Shown here one piece after another: positions 34,200 to 42,948 of a stretch of DNA of 53,523 nt; position 1 is the stretch's first letter; each line of letters begins with the position of its first letter. The DNA lies in the NCBI GenBank assembly GCA_016285185.1, contig JAEEQG010000058.1, forward strand, positions 1-53,523, written 5' to 3'. The position numbers and the translations under genes were made by a program. A model generated the notes under the pieces. That model searched no databases, was not told the DNA's origin, and was given only the letters and a program-made list of their open reading frames with translations. Source of the DNA: Spirochaetota bacterium (GTDB lineage: Bacteria > Spirochaetota > Spirochaetia > Treponematales > Treponemataceae).

Positions 34200-35036
34200 A
34201 TGAACAATCATATTTTGAAAAAGCTTGATAAGACTTTGTTTTGTGACGTCAACGCATTTGTTGTTGAGCACGAAGCTTTTTGCGTTACGCTTTCTTCGGA
34301 ATTTGCTGGAGGAGCAAAGTTTAAGGATGTTTTTGCCATTTTTGACAATGACAGGATATGCGGTGTAATTGCACTTTCCAGTTATGGCTTTTTGTACCAC
34401 TGTCTGCCGGATACCAAAATCTTTGAACATAATCCAGAGCTTTGCGGTAACCTTAAAGAAATCCTATCTGTAGAAAAAATAAACACGATTATGGGCGAAG
34501 AATACGGTTCAAAGATTTTGCAGAATTTTTACGGCCGTAAATCTGTATGCGAGTGGGAATATTTTTTAATGGAATACGGTGGTAAAAAGCTAGATTTTGA
34601 TTTGGCTTCTCCATTTACGTTGCGCAAATGTGTTCCTGAAGATGCAGAAAGCCTTTACGTACTGCAAAAGCAGTACGAGCTGGTTGAAGTGCTGCCGCCG
34701 GGAACAGAACATAATCCTGCAAGAAGCAGGCTTGCTTTGCAAAAATCTTTGAAAGCACAATCGATTTTTGCAATATATGAGAACGATATTGCGGTTGCAA
34801 AAGCAGGTACAAATGCCGTTGGTGTAAACTTTGCCCAAATAGGTGGTGTGTTTACAGATGTCAAATACCGAAACAGGGGATTTGCTACTTTTTTGACGAA
34901 TTATACTGCACATAAATTATGTGAAAATGGCAAGCGTATTGTCCTGTTTGTAAAGAAAAAGAATATGTGTGCTAAAGCTGCCTATAAAAAGGCAGGTTTT
35001 TTTAAATGCGGCTGCTTTGAAATCATCTATTATTAG
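34200..35036 (+). CDS. GNAT-family acetyltransferase
   Basis: 278 residues. The ATG at 34200 has AAGGAAG 9 nt upstream and lies 4 nt after the GH3 stop. The N-terminal half (about 1-140) is an unassigned alpha/beta domain with CGVIALSSYGF and may be a second, degenerate GNAT fold. The C-terminal half is a standard GNAT domain with FTLRKCVPEDAESLYVLQ, then GGVFTDVKYRNRGFATFLT, where the RNRGFA part is the acetyl-CoA pyrophosphate loop, and the closing CAKAAYKKAGF. The substrate is unknown; coupling to the GH3 gene suggests an amino sugar or wall peptide, as an inference from position only. Confidence 0.85.
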   Translation: MNNHILKKLDKTLFCDVNAFVVEHEAFCVTLSSEFAGGAKFKDVFAIFDNDRICGVIALSSYGFLYHCLPDTKIFEHNPELCGNLKEILSVEKINTIMGEEYGSKILQNFYGRKSVCEWEYFLMEYGGKKLDFDLASPFTLRKCVPEDAESLYVLQKQYELVEVLPPGTEHNPARSRLALQKSLKAQSIFAIYENDIAVAKAGTNAVGVNFAQIGGVFTDVKYRNRGFATFLTNYTAHKLCENGKRIVLFVKKKNMCAKAAYKKAGFFKCGCFEIIYY

Positions 35037-35254
35037 TTTTTGAGCGGAATAATAACATCTGTGTTTATTGCACATTTGTATATCTACAAAATTACTATTT
35101 TGGCAATGTCTGGTATTATTTTTCATGCTGTTGTTGCTGACAGTCCGTAGCATTTTAGTTTAAATTAAAAAGTGTTTTACAACAGAAATGATTTGCTGGA
35201 TAAATTCATTCAAAACTGTCGACTTTTATTGAAAGCTCTTATATTATCAAGTAT
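35037..35254 (+). promoter_or_regulatory. Intergenic gap with promoter of the 503-residue protein
   Basis: The 218-bp gap has no ORF worth keeping. TCGACT (35219-35224, 4/6), a 17-nt spacer and TATTAT (35242-35247, 5/6) end 7 nt before the ATG at 35255, with no ribosome site. Nothing else structured is seen in the upstream part. Confidence 0.5.
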
Positions 35255-36766
35255 ATGAATTTTAATATCGAGAAGACTGTTGAGCTCTATATTAGTTCAC
35301 AGAGAACTGCTTTTACTGTTGCTGATGTCCTTATGTTTTTGCAGCACCTTGCTCCCAAAGTCGATTTTTCAGATTATGTTTTTCAAATAAACGATATTAT
35401 TTCAATGAATCCCAATATTCTAGAACTGCAGAATAATGCCTATATTTCTCGTGAAGCATTGTTCATCGACAAGTATTTTTCGATTGTTCCCGACCGCTTT
35501 GAAGTCCAGAATTCTGTATTGATTCCGGGGTGCAGGTGTATACCTTTTGCAAATCCTGATTTTTTCCCGAGCGATTACACCTTTATGTATAACGGCAAAA
35601 AATTGCCTCAAACTGTGATAACAATGCAGACAAATGATTTACTAACGTACTACAAGTTTTTTGGTGAGGAATTTATACCGCATTATTTGTCTTACGACAA
35701 AGCAAATTCCAATTATGATTTTGTGAACAACAACTATGAACTGCCGGGTAAGCTGAGTGTTACGGCAATTGACATGAGAGAGGTTTACAAACAATCGAAT
35801 TTTGAGAACGGATGCCGGTTGCTTTTTAAATTAATTAACTGGAGAAAGCCTGCTTTTGAGGTTGAGCCGCTGATAGAGAAAAAAGAGAATCCTTTTGTAT
35901 GTTCGCCAGCAGATGAGAAACGCAAGGAATGGCAGAAAAAAATTGAAGAAAGCTTGCTTAACGTCTTTAACGTTATTGGTCCTGCTTCTTCAATTGAAGA
36001 GCAGATTGCGTATGCGTTTTTATACGCAGGTGATTGCATTTTTCAAGAAGATTGTTCTTCGTTTTGGGAGTATTTTTCAATTTCACAAAAAGTTGAACTG
36101 CGTGATTACGGTGTAGAAACGCGCCTTTGGAGAAAGAATGAAGAGATTTCGCTTTTTGACAAATGGATGCCACCCGAAACCAAAGAAAACCTCGCAGATG
36201 CAGAAGTACCGATGCTTTCTGCATTTATGAATTTTTCGCAAAATTTCATTGATGTTTTTATATTGGATTCGCTCTATAAAAAAGAACAGAATTGTGCTTC
36301 CGTCATTAAAAAGCTTTTCCCGCCGGAAACAAAGCTTTCAACAAAAGACAGGCTTTTTTGTTTGTTGCACTTAGAAAAAAGACGTGCTATAATTGCACGC
36401 AATTACAACTGGTTTGCTGATTTTGAAACCGGAAAGCTTAGAGCGGATTTGCTTGATTTGTATATGGCATTGTTTGCCTATATTGATGAGTTGGATTCTT
36501 TGGGCTCTCAGGGACAGTTGCCGCAGCAACCGTTGCTGATTCTTTCACAATTGTTCGGACATGTGGCGCGAATGTTGGAGTCGCTGGTTTTTCCTGTTTC
36601 TTTAAGCGATAAAGATTTTTCGGGTATGAAGTTATCTCTTGAAGGAATGCAGTTTACTTTTGAGGAGTTGCAGGAAGAGTTGGTTGCTCCTATACGAAAA
36701 TTGAAGAAAGACAGGTTTACCGTAATCAGCAGGAGGGATGAAAAAGATGACAGAAAAAACAAATAA
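35255..36766 (+). CDS. Hypothetical protein, 503 residues
   Basis: Not recognised. It is soluble, with no signal peptide or membrane segment. The first 75 residues are helical and look like a winged-helix-type start (KTVELYISSQRTAFTVADVLMFLQHLAPKVDFSDYVFQINDIIS). A beta-rich part follows (about 80-200, VQNSVLIPGCRCIPFANPDFFPSDY), then a long helical C-terminal half. There are no obvious catalytic motifs. Its last 20 nt overlap the PTS EIIA gene, whose strong AGGAGG ribosome site lies inside this gene, so the two are translated together. A regulatory or scaffolding role linked to the EIIA is an inference from this overlap. Confidence 0.8.
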   Translation: MNFNIEKTVELYISSQRTAFTVADVLMFLQHLAPKVDFSDYVFQINDIISMNPNILELQNNAYISREALFIDKYFSIVPDRFEVQNSVLIPGCRCIPFANPDFFPSDYTFMYNGKKLPQTVITMQTNDLLTYYKFFGEEFIPHYLSYDKANSNYDFVNNNYELPGKLSVTAIDMREVYKQSNFENGCRLLFKLINWRKPAFEVEPLIEKKENPFVCSPADEKRKEWQKKIEESLLNVFNVIGPASSIEEQIAYAFLYAGDCIFQEDCSSFWEYFSISQKVELRDYGVETRLWRKNEEISLFDKWMPPETKENLADAEVPMLSAFMNFSQNFIDVFILDSLYKKEQNCASVIKKLFPPETKLSTKDRLFCLLHLEKRRAIIARNYNWFADFETGKLRADLLDLYMALFAYIDELDSLGSQGQLPQQPLLILSQLFGHVARMLESLVFPVSLSDKDFSGMKLSLEGMQFTFEELQEELVAPIRKLKKDRFTVISRRDEKDDRKNK

Positions 36767-37229
36767 CAAAGAAGTAATAAAGTCATTGATCAAAAAAGGT
36801 GGTGTTTACTTCAATATCAAAGGTGACAAACCTGAACTTATTTTCAAAAGTATTCTGGATACAGCGGAAATTCCTGCGGGGCTATCAAAGGACAAGCTGT
36901 ATCAGGAATTGTGTCAGCGTGAAGAACTGATGACAACTGCTGTTGGAAACGGAATTGCAATTCCTCATCCGCGTTATCCGCTTTTTAATGACGAAAACGA
37001 ACAAAGACTGATTGTCTGTTTTTTGGATAAGCCTGTAATGATGAATCCGCCGGACATGAAACCTGTTTATGTGTATTTTATGCTTTTAACTGCAAATACA
37101 AAAACACATCTTATGGTTTTATCGCAGCTGGCGTTTTTGTTCCAAAAACCTGCTTTCAGACAAATACTTGAAAAAAAGCCGACAGAAAACGAATTGTTGG
37201 AAGCAATAGACAATTGTCTTGCTCCGTAA
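36747..37229 (+). CDS. PTS EIIA component, fructose/nitrogen type (PtsN-like)
   Basis: 160 residues of the PTS_EIIA type 2 fold. The phosphorylated histidine is in GNGIAIPHPR (about residue 70). The family frame is kept: the GVYFNIKGD start and FMLLTANTKTHLMVLSQLAFLFQ. The start at 36747 gives AGGAGG a 10-nt spacing; the ATG at 36738 abuts it. No EIIB, EIIC, EI or HPr gene is in the window, so this is an orphan regulator-type EIIA rather than part of a sugar permease. Its partner by position is the overlapping 503-residue unknown protein. Confidence 0.88.
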   Translation: MTEKTNNKEVIKSLIKKGGVYFNIKGDKPELIFKSILDTAEIPAGLSKDKLYQELCQREELMTTAVGNGIAIPHPRYPLFNDENEQRLIVCFLDKPVMMNPPDMKPVYVYFMLLTANTKTHLMVLSQLAFLFQKPAFRQILEKKPTENELLEAIDNCLAP

Positions 37230-37261
37230 TTTTTCTGTTTGTTAAAATTATAACTGTTGCA

Positions 37262-37276
37262 TTTCAGGTTCTGAAA
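37262..37276. promoter_or_regulatory. Inverted repeat before transketolase gene
   Basis: TTTCAG and CTGAAA surround GTT, 26 bp before the tkt ATG. It could be an operator or a leader hairpin; no clear promoter was found beside it. Confidence 0.35.
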
Positions 37277-37302
37277 TAAAACAGATGTTACAGGAGAAAA
37301 AA

Positions 37303-39270
37303 ATGAATGTAAAAGGACTTGAATCCGTAGCTCTCTCCATTCGCAGTTTGTCGATGGATGCTATTCAAAAAGCAAATTCAGGACATCCTGGTTTGCCGCT
37401 GGGTGCAGCAGAACTTGCCGCTGTTTTGTACGGCGAAATCATGAAACATAACCCTAAAAATTCAAAATGGGCGGACAGAGACCGCTTTATTCTTTCTGCC
37501 GGACACGGTTCAATGCTGCAGTATTCGATACTTCACCTTGCCGGATACGGCGTAACAATGGACGATATTAAAACATTCCGTCAGATTGGCTCTCACTGTG
37601 CCGGTCACCCTGAGTACGGAATGGCTGACGGTGTAGAAACAACAACCGGTCCGCTCGGACAGGGTGTTGCAATGGCTGTTGGTTTTGCAATCGCCGAAAC
37701 AATGCTTGCCGCGCGTTTTAACACTGCTGCGCACAAAATTGTTGATCATTATACATATTCTCTTGTTGGTGAAGGTTGTTTGCAGGAAGGTGTTGCTTCT
37801 GAAGCAGCAAGTCTTGCCGGTCATCTCCAGCTTGGAAAACTCATTGTTTTTTATGATGAAAACAAAATCAGTATTGACGGTTCAACCGACATCGCATTCA
37901 CAGAAGATGTAGCAAAACGCTTTGAAGCATACGGCTGGCAGATTTTGCGCGGCAATATGTATGATATGAAAGGAATTGCTTCTCTTGTTGAAAAAGCAAA
38001 GAAAGACAAGCGTCCGTCACTCATCATGCTCAAGTCCGTAATCGGATACGGTGCTCCTACTGTTGCCGGTACTGCAAAAGCACACGGTGCTCCACTCGGA
38101 CCTGACGGTGTTAAAGCTGCAAAAGAAAACCTGCATATTCCAGCAGATGCCGAATTCTATGTAGCTCCCGAAGCCACCGCATATTTTGCTGAAAAAGCAA
38201 AAGACTTTGAAAAAGCAAACGCTGACTGGGATAAGCTGTTCAGTGAATGGTCAAAGGCAAATCCTGCCAAACGTGCCGAATGGGATGCTTACCAGGCTGG
38301 AAAAGCTGTTGCCGAAGTTGACCTCCCTGTATACAAGATAGGCGATTCTCTTGCAACACGTAATGCTCATGGTGCAGCTCTCAACGTAATGGCTAAGCGT
38401 TATACAAACCTTGTAGGCGGTTCTGCTGACCTGCAGGGACCAAACGTAACTGCTCTTAAAGGTGAAACAGACTATACTCCCGAAAACCGCGCCGGCAGAT
38501 ACATCCGCTTTGGTATCCGTGAATTTGCAATGGCTGCTATTTGTAACGGAATTACACAGCATGGTGGTTTGCGTGCTTTCTGCGCAACGTTCATGGTTTT
38601 CTCCGATTACCTGCGTCCGGCATTGCGTCTTTCCGCTTTGATGGGACAGCCTGTTGTTTACGTACTTACTCACGATTCAATTTACGTTGGTGAAGACGGA
38701 CCTACTCATCAGCCTATTGAAACACTTGCCGCTTTGCGCGCTATCCCGAATACACAGATTCTTCGTCCGGGCGATGCTGAAGAAGCTTCCATAGCATGGG
38801 AAATTGCAATGGAAACAAAGAACAAGCCTACATGTATGGCACTTACAAGACAGGGACTTGCTGTTTACGAAAAGGAAGACCCCGATTGGAAGAATACGGT
38901 TCGCTGCGGTGCATATATTGTTAAGAAAGGTAGTGAAACTCCAGATGTAACGGTACTTGCTTCCGGTTCTGAGGTAAATCTTGCGCTTGAAGCTGCAAAA
39001 CTTGTAAAGGGCAAAACAGTCCGTGTTGTTTCTGTTCTTGACCGCGAAGCATTTATTGCTCAGCCCAAGGAAATAAAAGACGCGATAATTTCTCCAAAAG
39101 CAAGAGTTGTAACGGCTGAAGCCGGTTCTTCAATGGGTTGGGATTACTTTACGACAAGTCATGACGATGTATTCTCAATCGACAGATTTGGTGAATCAGG
39201 ACCAGCCGCAAAGGTTGCCGCACATCTTGGCTTTACAGCTGAAAATCTTGCAAAGATTATTGAAAAATAA
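37303..39270 (+). CDS. tkt: Transketolase
   Basis: Thiamine-diphosphate enzyme of the non-oxidative pentose phosphate pathway, 655 residues, standard length. It links arabinose- or xylose-derived pentose phosphates with glycolysis, which fits the GH127 pathway elsewhere in the window. N-terminal pyrimidine-binding half with KANSGHPGLPLGAAELAAVLY, the cofactor motif region LVGEGCLQEGVASEAASLAG, then HDSIYVGEDGPTHQP and the LRPGDAEEA segment. The ATG at 37303 has AGGAG 6 nt upstream; the earlier ATG at 37285 lacks one. A single-gene unit ended by a strong terminator. Confidence 0.96.
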   Translation: MNVKGLESVALSIRSLSMDAIQKANSGHPGLPLGAAELAAVLYGEIMKHNPKNSKWADRDRFILSAGHGSMLQYSILHLAGYGVTMDDIKTFRQIGSHCAGHPEYGMADGVETTTGPLGQGVAMAVGFAIAETMLAARFNTAAHKIVDHYTYSLVGEGCLQEGVASEAASLAGHLQLGKLIVFYDENKISIDGSTDIAFTEDVAKRFEAYGWQILRGNMYDMKGIASLVEKAKKDKRPSLIMLKSVIGYGAPTVAGTAKAHGAPLGPDGVKAAKENLHIPADAEFYVAPEATAYFAEKAKDFEKANADWDKLFSEWSKANPAKRAEWDAYQAGKAVAEVDLPVYKIGDSLATRNAHGAALNVMAKRYTNLVGGSADLQGPNVTALKGETDYTPENRAGRYIRFGIREFAMAAICNGITQHGGLRAFCATFMVFSDYLRPALRLSALMGQPVVYVLTHDSIYVGEDGPTHQPIETLAALRAIPNTQILRPGDAEEASIAWEIAMETKNKPTCMALTRQGLAVYEKEDPDWKNTVRCGAYIVKKGSETPDVTVLASGSEVNLALEAAKLVKGKTVRVVSVLDREAFIAQPKEIKDAIISPKARVVTAEAGSSMGWDYFTTSHDDVFSIDRFGESGPAAKVAAHLGFTAENLAKIIEK

Positions 39271-39300
39271 TCGGGCATTACTGAAATAAGAACTTAAATA

Positions 39301-39335
39301 AAAAAGCTGTCCTAAAAGTTTGGGACAGCTTTTTT
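39301..39335. terminator. Bidirectional terminator after transketolase gene
   Basis: AAAAAGCTGTCC (39301-39312) pairs with GGACAGCTTTTT (39323-39334), with T-runs on both strands. It serves tkt on the plus strand and the secreted unknown protein, whose stop is 4 bp away, on the minus strand. Confidence 0.92.
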
Positions 39336-39338
39336 GTA

Positions 39339-40670
39339 TCAATAGGGCAAAAAGTTGTCTGTTGATTTTGCCCTTACAAGATGAACAAATGTATCAGGGT
39401 TGTTCTGAATAAAAGTATCAAAATCCGTTTCAACTCCGCATTCAAAAACAACTATTTTACAGATTCCTTGTTTGTCAAAGTAGGGGAAAAATACTGCTTC
39501 GTGATTGAATATCCATTTTTCCGGATATTTTGTATCCCGGCTTTTTATTGCACCAAAATAGAACATGTCAGGCTCAGTTGAAGCAAGCACAAGAAACAAT
39601 GATTTTAGCATTGAAATGTCGTAACCTGTGTTTTTTATATAACCTATGTTTTTTAATATACCCGGCTTGTCGTTTGTAAGAACGGAAGAAAAGGGTTCGA
39701 CCAGAACATCGGTCCCTGCTGTTATTGCATCAAAATCTTTATCTGTGGCAGCACTTATCAATGCAGCGGCGAGATTACGTGTCCAGTTGAGCGAAGCGAA
39801 AACTTCCTTGTCAATTTCCGGAGGTTCATACATAGTATTTGCTACATCTACAGTATGACGTTTCAAAGGTTCGATTCTTAGATAATGTTCGTTCAAATTA
39901 TATGTGATTCCGTCTGCAACCCATTTTGTAAAACCACTGCTGTTTACTCCCAGTTTTCCTGGAGTTTTGCTGCGTCGCTCATTTGTTGAAATCATCACAG
40001 GATTTTTATTTTCGTCATAGCATGTATCTTCAAGATATTCAAAACGTGGCAGATTGTCGCGAATTTTTGAAATCATATATTCGTTGTTAGCGTATTTTCT
40101 TGGGTCAAATTTGACATAATCCCATGGTATGACATCGTATGTGAGTTCATACAGTTCACTGAAAGATATTGTAAGAAGGTCTTCAAATTGCAAACCGATA
40201 GGAATGTTACGTGCAACGAAAGAATTGTATATAATCAAATCCACATGAACTTTCGGCTTATTTGGTTTTTCATCCGGTAAAAGGCGAACGTAGATGTTCG
40301 GATCATTCAGAAAAAAGAACTGGATCTCTTTCATCTTGCCGGTCTCTGTATCCTTAAAGAGTTTCCATGCTCCTGGGGCGGAATAGTCAAATGTGTAGTC
40401 TTCTTTTCTAGGAGCAACAGCTATAAGAATTGTTTTATCCGAAATCTCAGTTTTTATCTGAAATATCTGACCATAGCTTGTATGTATGTTTTGTGGCTCT
40501 TTATTCTTTAGTTCCGATGTCGGGGCAAGAAGCCATGATTCAAGTGTTTTTTTTCTAATTTCCGAAGAATCCGGAATTGAAAGGACATCGGGAACTGTTG
40601 CCCACAGGGTTTGTGTAAGGAATATACATATTGCAAATAATGGCAGGATTGCTTTTGAATTATGTTTCAT
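39339..40670 (-). CDS. Secreted hypothetical protein, 443 residues
   Basis: Not recognised. Starting at the ATG at 40670 gives a clean signal peptide (MKHNSKAILPLFAICIFLTQ, cleavage near LWA before TVPD); the ATG at 40709 would bury it. The mature protein is a mix of strands and helices with many aromatic residues, ending FDTFIQNNPDTFVHLVRAKS. There is no lipobox and no known motif. It lies 49 bp downstream of pbpC on the same strand, so it may be the last gene of the alpha-2-macroglobulin and PBP1C transcript, which would place it in envelope biology. Confidence 0.78.
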   Translation of the reverse strand: MKHNSKAILPLFAICIFLTQTLWATVPDVLSIPDSSEIRKKTLESWLLAPTSELKNKEPQNIHTSYGQIFQIKTEISDKTILIAVAPRKEDYTFDYSAPGAWKLFKDTETGKMKEIQFFFLNDPNIYVRLLPDEKPNKPKVHVDLIIYNSFVARNIPIGLQFEDLLTISFSELYELTYDVIPWDYVKFDPRKYANNEYMISKIRDNLPRFEYLEDTCYDENKNPVMISTNERRSKTPGKLGVNSSGFTKWVADGITYNLNEHYLRIEPLKRHTVDVANTMYEPPEIDKEVFASLNWTRNLAAALISAATDKDFDAITAGTDVLVEPFSSVLTNDKPGILKNIGYIKNTGYDISMLKSLFLVLASTEPDMFYFGAIKSRDTKYPEKWIFNHEAVFFPYFDKQGICKIVVFECGVETDFDTFIQNNPDTFVHLVRAKSTDNFLPY

Positions 40671-40719
40671 TATTTGTTTATCGGCATTAGGAATGATTTC
40701 TGTTAGCATGAGTTGAAAG

Positions 40720-42948
40720 TTACCTGACTTCTATTGTTATTCGGTCACTTTCGGTTTTTGTTTGTACAACCAAAGTATGTGTACCCGGTTCGACCGGCAT
40801 ATACCAGCTGAAAGGACGGCGGCTTGTTCCAAGACTTTGTGAATCAACGTACAGTGTTGCTTCGTCCTCGCTTCCGCCGGTTACGTCGATCCGCAGCTGT
40901 TGTTTTTGTTTGGGCATATTTGTATCAAAAAGGAATACGCTTCTGTCCTGCGGATATGCAAAACGGAGTTTTCCCAGATAGTTCAGTGCTGCATTTATGT
41001 TTTTTGAACCGATCCAGCGCTGGTACTCGTCGGGATAGTTTACTTCAAGCTGCCCGTTTTTGATTTTGTGCCAGTCGCATGATTCCAGTTTTTGTCCTTT
41101 AAGTATGAATTCTTCCGTTGTTGCGGGGCAGTCTTTAGTTGCAATCTTACCAGACAGTGCGCAGATTTTTTGCTTGCGGTACAATTCTGGTTTTTCAAAT
41201 TTGATTTCTGAGCTTGGGGCGGGGTTTTCGCTTTCAAGTGTGTCCAGAATCTTACGCACAATTCCCGCCGGAATTGAACTTCCTGTTTCGCCGATTACGG
41301 TTTCGCCGGTAACGTTGCCCATCCAAACACCAACTGTGTATGTTTTTGTTGAACCAAGCGCGATGATGTTCTGAAACTGATTTGAAGTTCCGGTTTTAAA
41401 AATAGCGGGATACGGCGTGTCAAATACTTTTGCAAAGCCAAATCCCAGTGAGCGCGCATTTTTGTCGGACAGAATGTCGCAAATAATCCGTGCTGTGTCG
41501 TTTTTATAGATTGTGTCCTCTTCGGGTGCGGCAAAAGACGCGGCTGTTTTTTCAAAAGTAAGGACAGGAAGTGTGCCGTCTCGTGAAAAAACGCTGAAAC
41601 CCCGTACAAGCTCATAAAGCTTTACTTCGCCAGCACCGAGTGCAAGTGAAAGTCCGAGGTTTTCCCGGTCGTTTTTGAGCGAGGCAAAGCCTAGTTTTTG
41701 AAGGAGCTGAAAATACGAATCTACGCCTATGTGATAAAGCAGGTAAACTGCAGGAACATTCAGGCTTGAAGCAAGGCATGTGCGCATAAGCTGCGGACCG
41801 TTAAAACGGTTATTAAAGTTTTGCGGAACATATACCTGTTCTGTACCAAAATCGGAAGGAATATCAGGCAGAACGGTATTCGGTGGAAAACCGTTTTCAA
41901 TTGAGTAAGCATACAAAAACGGTTTCATGGAACTTCCCGCCTGATTACGTACTAAAACACCGTCAATCTGGCCTGTGCCTTCTTTTTCAAAGCTTGTGCT
42001 GCCGCACCACAGTATTATTTCGCCGGTTTTATTGTTAATTGCGAATGCGGCGCCGTCCGATACTCTTGCTCTTGAGTATCTGCTGACTTCCCTCGCAATG
42101 GAATTGGCTGCATCGTTTGTGAGCTTTGAATCGATTGAAAGATAAACATCAGGTGGAATAAGCTGCTTTTTTTCTTTGTACTGGTTGCATACCCAGATGA
42201 TAAAATGCGGTGTTTCTGTTGGATAGTCGTAAGCCTGTGTAGACGGAACAAGTTCTATGTATGATGCCGGACGGCGCGGAATTAGCGCAAGTGTTTCAAT
42301 CTGTTCCGTCGTAAGGCTGTGAATTGAACAAGCGTAAAAATTCCGTGCCGCACTGGTTATTCCTTCTGTTCTGTAACCGAATGGAATATTGTTCAGGTAC
42401 AGTTCAAGAATCCGGTCTTTGTTGAGTTTTAGTTCTATGCGGATTGCGTTTACGGCTTCCGTTATTTTGTCTTTTATGGTTGCCTGCGGCTTTTTTCGGG
42501 GAACAACAAGTCGTGCAAGCTGCATTGTTATGGTTGAAGCGCCGCTTACTGTTCTTTTGTTCGTCACGTTCTGCGTAAGTGCCCGGAATACGGCTCCCGA
42601 ATCCACACCATGATGGGAATAAAAATTCCGGTCTTCAGCCTTTATGAATACATCCCGTATTTCAAGCGGTATTTCCTTAAGCGGTGTCCATTCCCTGCGA
42701 ACTCCGTCTTCAAGGCTCATTACAGAAAGAAGAATACCGTTGCGGTCATAAAAACGCGTACTGTACTGACGGTTTTCAAATTTCTTCAATTGTGAAAAAG
42801 GTAGCACTTTTAAAAGGAGAACGATTATAAAAAAAAGCAGCAGCAGAGAAACCGGCACAAGTATAAGCACCCGAACCGGTTTCTTTTGAAAAAGTTTATT
42901 CAATAATCCAGACTTTTCCGTTGTTTCGTCCAAAGACTTCGCTTTCAT
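40720..42948 (-). CDS. pbpC: Penicillin-binding protein 1C
   Basis: Bifunctional peptidoglycan synthase of the inner membrane, 742 residues. One membrane segment (about 27-50), then GT51 glycosyltransferase with catalytic Glu105 in KAEDRNFYSHHG and the RKxxE-like region. The transpeptidase has Ser339-x-x-Lys342 (SSMK), an SLN motif (ASSLNVPAV) and KTGTS. The C-terminal BiPBP_C domain (about 650-742) is the mark of the 1C type. Its start lies 53 nt inside the end of the alpha-2-macroglobulin gene; no ribosome site or later ATG was found that would shorten the overlap, so coupling is likely. The pairing matches the conserved yfhM-pbpC gene pair of enterobacteria. Confidence 0.93.
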   Translation of the reverse strand: MKAKSLDETTEKSGLLNKLFQKKPVRVLILVPVSLLLLFFIIVLLLKVLPFSQLKKFENRQYSTRFYDRNGILLSVMSLEDGVRREWTPLKEIPLEIRDVFIKAEDRNFYSHHGVDSGAVFRALTQNVTNKRTVSGASTITMQLARLVVPRKKPQATIKDKITEAVNAIRIELKLNKDRILELYLNNIPFGYRTEGITSAARNFYACSIHSLTTEQIETLALIPRRPASYIELVPSTQAYDYPTETPHFIIWVCNQYKEKKQLIPPDVYLSIDSKLTNDAANSIAREVSRYSRARVSDGAAFAINNKTGEIILWCGSTSFEKEGTGQIDGVLVRNQAGSSMKPFLYAYSIENGFPPNTVLPDIPSDFGTEQVYVPQNFNNRFNGPQLMRTCLASSLNVPAVYLLYHIGVDSYFQLLQKLGFASLKNDRENLGLSLALGAGEVKLYELVRGFSVFSRDGTLPVLTFEKTAASFAAPEEDTIYKNDTARIICDILSDKNARSLGFGFAKVFDTPYPAIFKTGTSNQFQNIIALGSTKTYTVGVWMGNVTGETVIGETGSSIPAGIVRKILDTLESENPAPSSEIKFEKPELYRKQKICALSGKIATKDCPATTEEFILKGQKLESCDWHKIKNGQLEVNYPDEYQRWIGSKNINAALNYLGKLRFAYPQDRSVFLFDTNMPKQKQQLRIDVTGGSEDEATLYVDSQSLGTSRRPFSWYMPVEPGTHTLVVQTKTESDRITIEVR

